A DNA stretch of 64,000 nucleotides, taken from Dehalococcoidia bacterium. GTDB lineage: Bacteria > Chloroflexota > Dehalococcoidia > UBA2979. A program made the position numbers and the translations under genes. The DNA lies in assembly GCA_023228825.1 (NCBI GenBank), contig JALOAL010000003.1, positions 1-64,000 on the forward strand. Reading direction: 5' to 3'. Under the pieces are notes generated by a model. The model was not told the origin of the DNA. It worked only from the letters and a program-made list of their open reading frames with translations, and searched no databases. This document shows, in pieces, positions 1-9,420 of the stretch (its first letter is position 1; each line of letters starts with the position of its first letter).

Positions 1-1368
<1,368 letters not shown>

Positions 1369-1546
1369 TTGTTTGCCGGTTGCCCGAAGGCCTCCGGTTA
1401 AAGTCCCTGTGCGGGTACACATCGCCGGGCACGACTACTCCAGCCCTTGCCCCGTCCGTCCGAAGACGACCAGCGCCAGGGCCAGAATCATCGTGAGATC
1501 CCGGTCGACGGGGATCCCTTACTTCAGATTCTGTCTGCTATCCAGA

Positions 1547-1557
1547 TGTTAATGTGC
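1547..1557 (-). promoter_or_regulatory. boxA-like antitermination element in the rRNA leader
   Basis: Read on the minus strand this is GCACATTAACA, matching 9 of 11 positions of the bacterial rRNA boxA core GCTCTTTAACA. It lies in the leader about 180 bases before the 16S 5' end and downstream of the predicted promoter, the usual place for the Nus-factor binding site. The match is by eye, so it remains a candidate. Confidence 0.4.
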
Positions 1558-1587
1558 GGTGCCACCCGACGGGCGGCGCGAAAGACA

Positions 1588-1616
1588 AGACTACGAAATG
1601 CTTCTGACCCTGTCAA
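1588..1616 (-). promoter_or_regulatory. Sigma-70 type promoter of the rRNA gene
   Basis: On the minus strand a perfect -35 TTGACA (complement at 1611-1616) is followed by a 17-base spacer and a -10 TAGTCT (1588-1593). A transcript starting near 1580 would have a leader of about 210 bases before 16S. This is the main content of the 316-base gene-free stretch 1369-1684 between 16S and tilS. I saw no tRNA there. Confidence 0.6.
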
Positions 1617-1684
1617 GTGGGCTGTCCGCGGTTCTTCTGCCAGCACTGCCGGCTTCGTCCGAGGCCACCCGTGACTTGCTGAGG

Positions 1685-2773
1685 TCAGTCCGCCCCCGGA
1701 GGTGACGGCCGTTCCCGTAGTGTCAGAACAGTAGCACGTGTCTCACTATACGCCAGTGGCAGGTCCACGCGCGCACCGCTACGGCCCGCGCTGTTCAGGA
1801 TTGCCCCGATATGACTGGCTTCCAGGGCAATGCCGAGGCGACGGCCGGCCAGCCATACGGCGCGACGCGCCACGGCCCGTGCGGCGCGCCGGAGGGCCAC
1901 GCGGTCCACCTCCACCCCACCGGCGACCACGCGGGAGTGCTGGTCGAGCCAGGTGCGGGCAACCGCCGCCAGCACCTCGTCGTCCTCGCGTTGCTCTTCG
2001 GCGAAGCGCGCGAGGTGCTCCACGGCGCGCGCGTTCACCTGGCGCAGTTCCCGAACCACGCGCAGGCGGACGCGGTTGCGCGCGTATTCCAGCGAGGCGT
2101 TTGAGGGATCCTGCGCCGGCACCAGGCCCAGCGCCGGCAGCCCCAGCGCGTCCACGTAGTCCTCCACATCCACGCGGGTGACGTCCAGGAGCGGCCGGAC
2201 GAGGCGCAGCGATCGCGAGCCGGGCGCGGATACGGGCCAGCCGGACTTGGGCGACATCCCGGAGGCGCCACTGGCGGACGTGCCGCGCGCCAGACGCAGC
2301 AGGACGGTCTCCGCCTGGTCGTCCAGGGTGTGCCCGGTGACACAAACCTCCACGCCGGCGCTGGTGCAGACCCGGGCGAGCCAGCGATAGCGCGCCTCGC
2401 GGGCGGCTTCCTCACCTCGGCTTCCGGGTTCCCTCGCGGCGCGGCCGTCCACGAAACCCACCCCCAGCAGGCCGGCCACCTCCCGCACGAGCGCCCGCTC
2501 CCCCGCCACTTCCGAGGCGGCTCGCAGTCGGTGGTCGAAGTGGGCCGCGGTGACGCACTGCGCACCGAGCGTGCGGCTCACGGCGACGAGCGTGGCGAGC
2601 GAGTCGGCGCCGCCAGAGCACGCGACCACCACGCGCGCCGAATCGCCAGCCTCCCCGCCCGCGAGGGCGCCGAGGCCTCCCGCAACGCGGCGTTCAAGGG
2701 CGTCCGTGCGTCGGTTGCGCCGGAGCGTCCGCCTCCGTGTCGGCATGGGCGTGGGTTCGGTCTCGGGCTTCAC
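1685..2773 (-). CDS. tilS: tRNA(Ile)-lysidine synthase TilS
   Basis: TilS converts the wobble C34 of the AUA-reading tRNA-Ile (CAU) to lysidine using ATP and lysine in the cytoplasm. The N-terminal PP-loop motif SGGADS at residues 53-58 sits in the typical context VVVACSGGADS, followed by the family's HFDHRLR and GHTLDDQAET segments and the RLARGTS/RPLLD region. The protein has 362 residues, close to the minimal form with a short C-terminal part. The first ~30 residues are Arg-rich and the true start may be the second Met at residue 10. It is the last gene of the minus-strand run and lies directly upstream of the rRNA promoter. It follows the DivIC-like gene by about 50 bases, so co-transcription is likely. 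Confidence 0.93.
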   Translation of the reverse strand: MKPETEPTPMPTRRRTLRRNRRTDALERRVAGGLGALAGGEAGDSARVVVACSGGADSLATLVAVSRTLGAQCVTAAHFDHRLRAASEVAGERALVREVAGLLGVGFVDGRAAREPGSRGEEAAREARYRWLARVCTSAGVEVCVTGHTLDDQAETVLLRLARGTSASGASGMSPKSGWPVSAPGSRSLRLVRPLLDVTRVDVEDYVDALGLPALGLVPAQDPSNASLEYARNRVRLRVVRELRQVNARAVEHLARFAEEQREDDEVLAAVARTWLDQHSRVVAGGVEVDRVALRRAARAVARRAVWLAGRRLGIALEASHIGAILNSAGRSGARVDLPLAYSETRATVLTLRERPSPPGAD

Positions 2774-2824
2774 GACGTCAGCGTAGCGGGCGCTATTCGC
2801 CGCGGGCAGCCCTCTTCGAGGGCC

Positions 2825-3343
2825 TCAGTCCCGCGCGAGGTCGTCCTGACTAAGCGCGTCAGGATCGTCGGGAGCGCCGGCGGACGCAGCGTCCATGTCG
2901 GTGGGCGTGACGTCCGTGGCGACTCCGCCCGCGGGGGCGGTGTCGAACAGGGCTTCCCACCACCGCTGGCCGGGGACGCGATCTCCCACGGTGCCCGCGG
3001 GTGCATCGACCTCCACCACCGTCTCGCCCGGCTTCACCAGGCCGAACTGCTGGCGGGCGAAGGCCTCGATGTACTCGTCGGACTCGAGGTAGTCGGCCAG
3101 GCCCTCCAGTTCGGCGCGCTGGTCGCGCAGATCCTGGACTTCCGCGATCAACTCGCGCTCCGCCTCGCGCAGGCGGTACGACTGGGCGGCGGTCTGGAGG
3201 AAGGCGTACGCAAAGAGGCCCACCAGCAGCAACGCCAGCGTGAGCACCATCTGCGTGGGGCCGAATGTAGGCAGGCGGAAGGACACGACTAGGGATCGCC
3301 CTTCAACGGCTCCCAGGTGGAGCCAACCCGCCTGGGGGCACAC
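2825..3343 (-). CDS. DivIC/FtsB-like septum formation initiator
   Basis: A bitopic cell-division protein. It has a short cytoplasmic N terminus, one transmembrane helix at about residues 32-52, a heptad-like coiled coil at 55-85 and then the family's RQQFGLVKPGE segment at about 97-107. This architecture is that of FtsB/DivIC proteins, which bridge divisome components in the periplasm or outside the membrane. The length of 172 residues is longer than the usual ~100. The extra ~55 residues form an acidic Asp/Ala/Gly-rich tail that is likely disordered. The start is uncertain because GTG codons near residue 19 would also fit. It lies between the degenerate phosphatase-like gene (11 bases away) and tilS, and in many genomes DivIC-type genes sit beside tilS. 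Confidence 0.82.
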   Translation of the reverse strand: MCPQAGWLHLGAVEGRSLVVSFRLPTFGPTQMVLTLALLLVGLFAYAFLQTAAQSYRLREAERELIAEVQDLRDQRAELEGLADYLESDEYIEAFARQQFGLVKPGETVVEVDAPAGTVGDRVPGQRWWEALFDTAPAGGVATDVTPTDMDAASAGAPDDPDALSQDDLARD

Positions 3344-3354
3344 TACCGGGTGCC

Positions 3355-3792
3355 TTATGTCCGCACAATCCCCCGGACGGCTTCAGGCTCCGCGTAGCAC
3401 CGGTCGTTGAGGTGGTTCACGGTCCAGGGCGCGTCCGCGCGCACCTCTATCTCCGCGAATCCGCCGGGGTCGAACGCCAGGCGGCCGGCCGCCACTGGCG
3501 CTTCCAGGGCGTGAGTCACCACGCCGCGCGCTTCGTCTTCGCCCACGACCAGGGCGACCCTGCCCTCAGACGTCCGCGCCGCCGCCTCCAGCAGCGCGAT
3601 GGCTCCCGCGACCGACTCCAGGCGGGCGTCACGTTCTGCGTGGAGCGCATGAGGCCGCGCGATCGCCTCGGCGACCTCGATGTGCCCGGGCGGCGCGGAG
3701 ACGGCCGAGAGCGGCGTGCGACGCAGGTGCTCGACCAGCGCCGCGAGGGGCGGCGTGTCGACGGGTGCGGTGACGAGGATGACGCGCAGCAC
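3355..3792 (-). CDS. Histidine-phosphatase-fold protein lacking catalytic residues
   Basis: The 145 residues follow the layout of the histidine phosphatase/phosphoglycerate mutase family. The N-terminal strand LRVILVTAPVD stands where LVRHGE is expected. A helix (LAALVEHLRR) and a 'PLSAVSAPPGH' segment occupy the place of the family's SSPxxRA. A strand VALVVGEDEA stands where VVSHG is expected, and the C terminus VNHLNDRCY resembles the family's LNDTxH. Both catalytic histidines and the RHG arginine are absent, so phosphatase activity is unlikely. It is also short for the family (about 200 residues). It starts 15 bases after meaB and precedes the DivIC-like gene. It could be a regulatory pseudoenzyme or a decaying gene. 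The assignment rests on pattern resemblance only. Confidence 0.5.
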   Translation of the reverse strand: MLRVILVTAPVDTPPLAALVEHLRRTPLSAVSAPPGHIEVAEAIARPHALHAERDARLESVAGAIALLEAAARTSEGRVALVVGEDEARGVVTHALEAPVAAGRLAFDPGGFAEIEVRADAPWTVNHLNDRCYAEPEAVRGIVRT

Positions 3793-3807
3793 CGTGGGCC
3801 TGCTCTC

Positions 3808-4779
3808 CTACTCGCGCTCTCCTTGCGAGGCCCACTCCCGGCGCACGGTCTCCAGCAGTTCCTCTGCGGCGCTGCGCGGGTCGCGCGTGCGTTCCGCCAC
3901 CTCCTCCACAAGGGCGGCGATGGCGCCGGAGGCGTTAGCCGTGGAGAGCGCCTCGCGGTGCAGGATGGCCCGCGCGATCGCTATCACCTGCCGCTGGGCA
4001 TGCTTGCGGCGCTCCTCGTGCGCGTGCTCGGAGCCACGGATGAATTCCTGGTGCTTGTCGATCGCGTCCACCAACTCCGGGACGCCCTCTGCCGTGCGGG
4101 CAACCGCCTTCAGGATCGGCGGCACCCACGGGCCGAGGTCGGCGATGGAGAGCAAGGCGCGCAGTTGCGTCATGGCCGTGTCGGCGCCGGCCAGGTCTGC
4201 CTTGTTGACCACCATGATCTGCGCGACCTCCATGAGGCCGGCCTTCATGGACTGCACCTCGTCGCCGCCGCCGGGGTTGGCCACCAGGACGGTGGTGCCG
4301 GCGGCGTTCGCCACTTCCACCTCGTCCTGGCCGGCGCCCACGGTCTCGATGAGCACCACGTCGAAGTGTGCGGCGTCCAGCAGGTCCGCCACGCCGGTCG
4401 CCGCCTCCGACAGGCCTCCCAGGTTGCCTCGAGAGGCCATGGAGCGCAGGAAGACGCCGTCGTCGCTCGTCAGGTCCTGCATGCGGATGCGGTCGCCCAG
4501 GATGGCGCCGTGCGAGAAGGGCGAGGACGGGTCCACCGCCACGATGCCCACCGTGCGTCCGCGCTTGCGCTGCTCGCGCGCGATGGCGCCCACCAGCGTG
4601 GACTTGCCCGCGCCGGCGGAGCCGGTGATGCCCACCACCTGTGCGTGGCCGGTGCGGGCGTACAGGCGCGCGAGCACCTCGCGGCCCGCCGCCGTGTTCG
4701 CCTCAACGTGCGAGATTGCCCGCGCGAGGGCGCGCCGATTCCCGCCGAGGATGCCCTCGACTAGTGCATTGGTATCCAC
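3808..4779 (-). CDS. meaB: Methylmalonyl-CoA mutase-associated G-protein chaperone MeaB
   Basis: MeaB is a GTPase that loads and protects the adenosylcobalamin cofactor of methylmalonyl-CoA mutase. With the GTG start at 4779 the protein has 323 residues. It shows Walker A GSAGAGKST (about 53-61), the family's VDPSS (82-86), ETVGAGQDE (145-153) and the guanine-specificity motif NKAD (192-195). I prefer this start because GGAGAGAGG lies 7 bases upstream, whereas a longer frame opening at a TTG at 4836 would translate the repeat tract that separates it from the mutase small subunit. Its position next to both mutase subunits and the epimerase gives strong support. Confidence 0.95.
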   Translation of the reverse strand: MDTNALVEGILGGNRRALARAISHVEANTAAGREVLARLYARTGHAQVVGITGSAGAGKSTLVGAIAREQRKRGRTVGIVAVDPSSPFSHGAILGDRIRMQDLTSDDGVFLRSMASRGNLGGLSEAATGVADLLDAAHFDVVLIETVGAGQDEVEVANAAGTTVLVANPGGGDEVQSMKAGLMEVAQIMVVNKADLAGADTAMTQLRALLSIADLGPWVPPILKAVARTAEGVPELVDAIDKHQEFIRGSEHAHEERRKHAQRQVIAIARAILHREALSTANASGAIAALVEEVAERTRDPRSAAEELLETVRREWASQGERE

Positions 4780-4801
4780 TGGTGGCCTCTCTCCGGGGGC
4801 T

Positions 4802-4850
4802 GTGACGTGCGAGGCGACGCGCGACGTGACGTGCAAGGTGACCTGCGAAG
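4802..4850. repeat. Degenerate 11-12 bp tandem repeats before meaB
   Basis: Four imperfect copies of a unit like GTGACGTGCGA (variants GGCGACGCGCGA, CGTGACGTGCA, AGGTGACCTGCGA on the plus strand) fill the gap between the mutase small-subunit gene and meaB. The period of 11-12 bases resembles the tracts at 23725 and 26361. No stem-loop is obvious. Confidence 0.55.
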
Positions 4851-4857
4851 CACCTCG

Positions 4858-5268
4858 CTAGGCGCGGTTCGGCGCGTTGTCGCGCACGAAGGCGATGATG
4901 TCGTTGGTGTCCGTGCCCGGGCCGAAGACACCCTGGAAGCCGATCGTGCGGATGGCGTCCACGTCGTCGTTGGGGATGATGCCGCCAGCGAAGAGGAGGA
5001 CGTCGTCCACCCCTCGTGACTTCAGTTCCTGCACCACGCGGGGGAAGAGTTCCAGGTGCGCGCCGGAGAGGATGGAGAGGCCCACCACCTGCACGTCTTC
5101 CTGCAGTGCGGCCTCCGCGATCATCTGGGGCGTCTGGCGGATGCCGGTGTAGATCACCTCCATGCCGGCGTCGCGTAGTGCACGGGCCACCACTTTCGCG
5201 CCGCGGTCGTGGCCGTCCAGGCCCGGCTTGGCGATGAGGACCCGGATGGGGCGTGCCTGTGTCGTCAT
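4858..5268 (-). CDS. mcmA2: Methylmalonyl-CoA mutase, cobalamin-binding small subunit
   Basis: This 136-residue protein is the stand-alone B12-binding domain of methylmalonyl-CoA mutase, the arrangement seen in archaea and some bacteria in place of a single long chain. It carries the DxHxxG signature (D18, H20, G23) whose histidine ligates cobalt, then the SILSGAH (65-71) and LFAGG (about 92-96) loops that hold the dimethylbenzimidazole tail. It would pair with the catalytic subunit encoded at 7141-8823 to interconvert (R)-methylmalonyl-CoA and succinyl-CoA. It lies between the epimerase gene and meaB on the same strand. Confidence 0.95.
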   Translation of the reverse strand: MTTQARPIRVLIAKPGLDGHDRGAKVVARALRDAGMEVIYTGIRQTPQMIAEAALQEDVQVVGLSILSGAHLELFPRVVQELKSRGVDDVLLFAGGIIPNDDVDAIRTIGFQGVFGPGTDTNDIIAFVRDNAPNRA

Positions 5269-5392
5269 CTGCTGCTCTCCCGTTCCCGCTTGTTCGGCGC
5301 GCCTAGTCTCGCCGAGGTTGCCGCATGCCGCCAGCGCTCGCCCGTGATGCCGCCTCGTCCCTCGCTCGTTGGGGACGTGCCCTCAAGCGACG

Positions 5393-6217
5393 CTACGAGG
5401 GCTGGCTGAACTCGATCAACTGGACCGCCAGGCCGAACGCCTGGTCCGCAGAGATGGTGCTGGTGCGACTGTTGGGCAGCGCGCCGGGCGCCGGATCCGG
5501 CAGCGTCAGCCCCTTTGCGCGGTACTTCGCCACATCCGCATCCAGGTCCTGGACCTCGATCGCAACCATGGAGGACGCGCGTTCGCCTTGCTCGGCGATG
5601 CGCTTCGCCATGGGCGAGTCCGGCTCGGTGGCAGCGAGCAGTTCCACGATGCACTGCCCCGAGGGCATCTGGCCAATGACCATGCCGCGCCCCTCCGGAC
5701 GGATCTCGTTCACCACCTCCAGGCCGATGTTCTGCTTCCAGGTCTGCCTGGCCGCCTCGTAGTCCGCCACGGTCACGGCCAGGTGGTCGAAGCCCTTCTC
5801 GGAGGAGACGTGCGCCCCCTCCGGCGGCGTGGCGAGTTCCACCAGCACGCCGTGCATCGCCTTCGGGTGGATGAAGGCGATCCGTCCCGCCAACCCCTCC
5901 CGAGGGCTCTCGTCGATCAGTTCCACGCCCAGGCCCTTGAGGCGCGCCAGTTCCGCCTCCACGTCGTCCGTGTTGAAGCAAATGTGGTGCAGCGTCTGCC
6001 CTCGTGACTCGAGGAAGCGCGCCACGCCCGTGTCGCCGCGGGTGGGCTCCAGCAGTTCGATCTCGTTCTCGCCCAGCGCCAGCAGCACGCCTCGGACGCC
6101 CTGCTCCTCCACGACCCGGTCTTCCGTGACCGTCAGTCCGAGGATGTCCCGAAAGAACCCGAGGGCCTCATCTGCACTGTGGACGACGATGCCGACGTGG
6201 TGGATGCGGTCGATCAC
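5393..6217 (-). CDS. mce: Methylmalonyl-CoA epimerase with a second VOC domain
   Basis: The N-terminal half (about residues 1-135, beginning VIDRIHHVGIVVHSADE) is a vicinal-oxygen-chelate domain with the epimerase-like metal ligands (H6, the LHHICF histidine and the glutamate of GVLVELA). It would interconvert the 2S and 2R forms of methylmalonyl-CoA. A second VOC domain follows from about 145 (FDHLAVTVADYEAA) to the end, making 274 residues where typical epimerases have about 140. The GTG at 6217 is preferred because an upstream ATG at 6364 would add 49 residues of low protein character. The GTG overlaps the stop of a short upstream frame (GTGA). The second domain may supply structure or bind another CoA ester. 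Confidence 0.85.
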   Translation of the reverse strand: MIDRIHHVGIVVHSADEALGFFRDILGLTVTEDRVVEEQGVRGVLLALGENEIELLEPTRGDTGVARFLESRGQTLHHICFNTDDVEAELARLKGLGVELIDESPREGLAGRIAFIHPKAMHGVLVELATPPEGAHVSSEKGFDHLAVTVADYEAARQTWKQNIGLEVVNEIRPEGRGMVIGQMPSGQCIVELLAATEPDSPMAKRIAEQGERASSMVAIEVQDLDADVAKYRAKGLTLPDPAPGALPNSRTSTISADQAFGLAVQLIEFSQPS

Positions 6218-6594
6218 TGGCGGAACCTTTCGGTGGGCTGTTCCTGGTTGTCGTCGGACGGTGCCTGAGCGTGCCGGCGCGATCCGGAGATCGTGAAGCC
6301 TTCCGCCTCGAAGGTCGCCCTGCGGTGGCCGCTTTTCATCGTCTCCCAGATGTCGTCGGCTCATGCCTCGTCATGGTGATGGGAAAGCGGATAGAGCGGA
6401 TCGCCGGGCTTCTGACCACTGCTCCCGGCCCCGACGAACGAGAAGTCCTCGGGTCGCAAGCGACCTCCTGAAGCGCTGCGTCGGCGGCGCCAAACCATCC
6501 GCGGGAACAAGCCTAAGAACGACAAGCGGCGCTCTCCTACCCCCCGCTCAAAGCGATCTTCAACCTTCCGCCCGAACCACATTCCGACGCGCAT
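6214..6594 (-). pseudogene. Candidate short gene with one in-frame TGA
   Basis: The 411-base gap 6218-6628 holds one minus-strand frame that reads like protein on both sides of a single TGA at 6361-6363. Before the stop it ends RPEDFSFVGAG, then DPLYPLSHHHDEA. After the stop it runs ADDIWETMKSGHRRATFEAE and continues to a TGA at 6214-6216 that overlaps the GTG start of the epimerase gene. AGGAGG about 4 bases before an in-frame TTG (near 6459) could start a 32-codon piece. I recognise no family. It could be a gene broken by a nonsense mutation, two tiny ORFs, or UGA read as an amino acid. No selenocysteine element is evident. Codon use in the upstream part is less GC-rich at third positions than in neighbours. 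Confidence 0.3.
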
Positions 6595-6628
6595 CGGCGA
6601 TCGTACACGGCGGCCTGTCGAACCTCCG

Positions 6629-7141
6629 TCAGATGCCCTGCTCCCGACGCCACTGGAGGATCGCCGGGATGTGCTCGCGGTCATGCTCGGCCGAGTCTGC
6701 GAGGCGGCGTGCGGTGCGTCCTTCCTCGAAGCGGTCGGGCGGGATGCGGCCCACCAGGTTGCGGACGGCGGCCTCGTGGCGTTCGCGCGCGGCGCGCAGG
6801 CGGGTGACGAGGTCCTCCCACGAGCGGTCACGGTTGCGCTCCGTCACGAGGGCGTTGAAGGCGTCGTCCGCGTCCTCGGGGTTGTAGTCGGGGATCTCCG
6901 GGCGCTCGCCGCGAGCCATGCGCTCCAGCGCGTGCGCAAAGCCGTCCTGCCACTCGTAGAGGTGCGCCAGGATGTCGTGGACGGACCACTCGCCGTACCA
7001 GCGCTCCTGGCGTCGGTCTGGCGTGAGTGCGTCCACGGCCTCCATCAGGTCGGCCCGCGCCGCCTGGTTCGCCTCGATCACCTCGGCGACGGCGCGCGCC
7101 AGGGCGTCCTTCGGGGCCTCCGCCGGGTTCGCATCCGGCAT
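6629..7141 (-). CDS. DinB/ClbS-DfsB type four-helix bundle protein
   Basis: This 170-residue protein has the layout of the DinB/ClbS (DfsB) superfamily of four-helix bundles, with the conserved WSVHDILAHLYEWQ helix near residue 55 and a second signature LADSAEHDREHIPAI near the C terminus. Members bind metal through His/Asp residues or act as thiol-dependent transferases or cyclopropane hydrolases, but the substrate here is unknown. The start at 7141 is chosen because its ATG overlaps the stop of the mutase gene by one base (TGATG), which suggests translational coupling. A longer frame would run into the mutase coding sequence. Confidence 0.75.
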   Translation of the reverse strand: MPDANPAEAPKDALARAVAEVIEANQAARADLMEAVDALTPDRRQERWYGEWSVHDILAHLYEWQDGFAHALERMARGERPEIPDYNPEDADDAFNALVTERNRDRSWEDLVTRLRAARERHEAAVRNLVGRIPPDRFEEGRTARRLADSAEHDREHIPAILQWRREQGI

Positions 7142-8823
7142 CAGATCGTCATGACTTCCTGGTACTCGCCCCACTCCTCGCGGAGGACGCCGCAGATCTC
7201 GCCGACGGTGGTGTAGGCCTCCACCGCCTCGACGAGTAGCGGCATCATGTTCTCCTGCGTGTGCGCGGCCGCCCGGATCTTGCCGAGGGCGGCCTCCACG
7301 GCGGCGTTGTCGCGACGCTCGCGCAGGGCGGCGAGTTGCTGGTTGCGCTTGGCGGCCACGGCGGCGTCCACCCTCATGATCTCGGCGTCCATCTCATCGT
7401 CCGTGAGGTACTGGTTCACGCCCACGATGATGCGGTCCTTCGTCTCCGCCTGGCGCTGCAACTTGAATGCGCTCTCCTGGATCTCCCGCTGCTGGAAGCC
7501 TTGCTCGATACCGGCCAGCGCGCCGCCGAGGTCCTCGATACGGCTCAGGTACGCCCACGTCTCGGCCTCCACCTGGTCGGTCAGCGCCTCCACGTAGTAG
7601 GAGCCGGCGAGCGGGTCGATGGTGTCGGCGACGGAGGTCTCGTAGCCGATGACCTGCTGGGTGCGGAGGGCGATCTCCACCGCCTTCTCCGTAGGCAGCG
7701 CCAGCGCCTCGTCGTAGGAGTTGGTGTGCAGGGACTGCGTGCCGCCGAGGACGGCGGACATGGCCTGCAGCGTGGTGCGGATGATGTTGTTCAGCGGCTG
7801 CTGCGCCGTGAGCGTGGCGCCGCCGGTCTGCGTGTGGAAGCGCACCATCTGCGCGCGCGGGTCCTTGGACTTGTACTTCTCGCGTGCGATCTTGGCCCAG
7901 ATGCGGCGGGAGGCGCGGAACTTGGCCACCTCCTCCAGGAAGTTGGAGTGGCACGCCCAGAAGAACGCCAGCCGTCCTCCGAACTCGTCGTAGGTGAGGC
8001 CCGCCTCCAGCGCCGCGTCCACGTACTCGATGGCGTCCGCGAAGGTGAAGGCCAGTTCCTGCGCGGCCGTGCAGCCCGCCTCGCGCATGTGGTAGCCGGA
8101 GATGGAGATGGTGTTCCACTCCGGCAGGTGGTCTTTGCACCACGCGAAGACGTCGGTGATCAACCGCAGGGACGGCCGCGGCGGGAAGATGTACGTCCCG
8201 CGCGCGATGTACTCCTTCAGGATGTCGTTTTGGATGGTGCCGCCGAGTTTGCCGAGGTCTGCCCCCTGCTTCTTCGCGGCCGCCACGTAGAGCGCCAGCA
8301 GGATGGGCGCCGTGGCGTTGATCGTCATGGAGGTGGTGATCTTGTCCATGGGGATGCCGTTGGTCAGCGTCTCCATGTCCTCCAGGCTGGAGATGGCCAC
8401 GCCCACCTTGCCCACCTCGCCCTCCGCCATGGGGTGGTCGGAGTCGTACCCGATCTGGGTGGGCAGGTCGAAGGCAACCGAGAGGCCGGTCTGGCCCTGT
8501 TCCAGCAGGAACTTGTAGCGGCGGTTGGACTCTTCGGCGTCAGAGAAGCCGGCGTACTGGCGCATGGTCCAGAGGCGGCCGCGGTACATGGTGGGCTGCA
8601 CGCCACGGGTGAAGGGGTACTCCCCGGGGTAGCCGAGTTTCTCGTGGTAGTTCCACTCCGCGAGGTCTTCCGGGCCGTACAGCGGCTCCACCTCGTGCCC
8701 GGACTGGGTCTCGAAGCGCGGCTTGCGCTCCTTGAAACGCTCGGTCGCCTTCGCGTGCGTCGTGTCGCGCCACTCCTGCTTGCTCTTGCTCACGGCTCCC
8801 CACTCCGATTGACGTACGTCCAT
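7141..8823 (-). CDS. mcmA1: Methylmalonyl-CoA mutase, catalytic large subunit
   Basis: The 560-residue protein is the TIM-barrel catalytic subunit of methylmalonyl-CoA mutase. Recognisable stretches include FTRGVQPTMYRGRLWTMRQY near residue 72, which lines the CoA channel, RFHTQTGGATLTAQQPLNN and the family-specific LHTNSYDEALALPTE. It lacks the C-terminal B12 domain, which is encoded separately at 4858-5268. The ATG at 8823 has GAGG eight bases upstream. A GTG at 8793 preceded by GGAG is an equally possible start. It is the first gene of the propionate operon that continues with the DinB-like gene, the epimerase, the small subunit and meaB. The 225-base region upstream probably holds the operon promoter, but I could not place boxes with confidence. 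Confidence 0.95.
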   Translation of the reverse strand: MDVRQSEWGAVSKSKQEWRDTTHAKATERFKERKPRFETQSGHEVEPLYGPEDLAEWNYHEKLGYPGEYPFTRGVQPTMYRGRLWTMRQYAGFSDAEESNRRYKFLLEQGQTGLSVAFDLPTQIGYDSDHPMAEGEVGKVGVAISSLEDMETLTNGIPMDKITTSMTINATAPILLALYVAAAKKQGADLGKLGGTIQNDILKEYIARGTYIFPPRPSLRLITDVFAWCKDHLPEWNTISISGYHMREAGCTAAQELAFTFADAIEYVDAALEAGLTYDEFGGRLAFFWACHSNFLEEVAKFRASRRIWAKIAREKYKSKDPRAQMVRFHTQTGGATLTAQQPLNNIIRTTLQAMSAVLGGTQSLHTNSYDEALALPTEKAVEIALRTQQVIGYETSVADTIDPLAGSYYVEALTDQVEAETWAYLSRIEDLGGALAGIEQGFQQREIQESAFKLQRQAETKDRIIVGVNQYLTDDEMDAEIMRVDAAVAAKRNQQLAALRERRDNAAVEAALGKIRAAAHTQENMMPLLVEAVEAYTTVGEICGVLREEWGEYQEVMTI

Positions 8824-9031
8824 CGTTTGTGCCTCGTGATGTGAGGAAGGCGCCCTCGCGGGGCCGGGTCAGAAAGGGTGACGTCGCCAGCGCGAGTGTA
8901 GGCAGCGTCTCCCGCGAGCGGCAACATGAGCGGCCACCCAGCGCCGACGCAGCGCCTCCAGCCACATCCAACCGGAGAGCCGGCGCTCCTCCCCCCGCGA
9001 GCGTGGCGCATAATCGGGGGCGGCGACGCTC

Positions 9032-9054
9032 GTCTGACACTGTCGCTGTCAGAC
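9032..9054. repeat. Inverted repeat overlapping the end of the DUF5655 gene
   Basis: GTCTGACA and TGTCAGAC, 8 bases each, are separated by 7 bases. The repeat overlaps the stop codon of the DUF5655 gene and lies upstream of the methylmalonyl-CoA mutase operon. No T-run follows on either strand, so a simple terminator is unlikely. It could be an operator or an RNA hairpin. Confidence 0.45.
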
Positions 9055-9420
9055 CGCGCTTGCGTAAGCCTCTGCAAGCCATCCGAGGACCTGGTCGTCT
9101 AACTCGCTGGCCTCATGGATCTCAATGTGGTGCATCCACACAGTTGCCGACGGGTGGGCGACTTCCTTGAAGCGAGCGGACGTCACTTCGCGGGGCAAGG
9201 CGATGGAGAGCACGGCTGGGACATCACTGGCGACGTACTGTCCCGGACGCCAGACGTACGCGAAACCTCGGCGACGCCGAAAAGTGACTTGGCTCTTTGT
9301 CACGGTCATGGACGCTTCACCGACCGTGGAAATGGCTTCCTGGGCCGCATTACATATCGCAAGGCCTTCGGGAAAGCCATCGAAGAGATCCTCAGGGCTC
9401 CGTTCGGCCTCGTCGTGCAT
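9049..9420 (-). CDS. DUF5655 domain protein
   Basis: The 123-residue protein matches the pattern of DUF5655. A helix and turn PEDLFDGFPEGLAICNAAQEAI is followed by a strand-rich centre with VTKSQVTFRRRRGFAYVW, and the C terminus has WMHHIEIHEASELDDQVLGWLAEAY. The family is often found as a small stand-alone protein and has no settled function. Nothing in the neighbourhood points to a role, since it lies between a tRNA-Val gene and the propionate operon. The gap 9421-9653 upstream contains no gene I can support. Confidence 0.7.
   Translation of the reverse strand: MHDEAERSPEDLFDGFPEGLAICNAAQEAISTVGEASMTVTKSQVTFRRRRGFAYVWRPGQYVASDVPAVLSIALPREVTSARFKEVAHPSATVWMHHIEIHEASELDDQVLGWLAEAYASAV

Noticed and set aside
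6361..6363. Calling the in-frame TGA a selenocysteine codon
   Set aside because: No SECIS-like stem is evident directly after it and the family is unknown.
9032..9054. Calling the inverted repeat at the end of the DUF5655 gene a terminator
   Set aside because: No T-run follows on either strand, so it is kept only as an inverted repeat.
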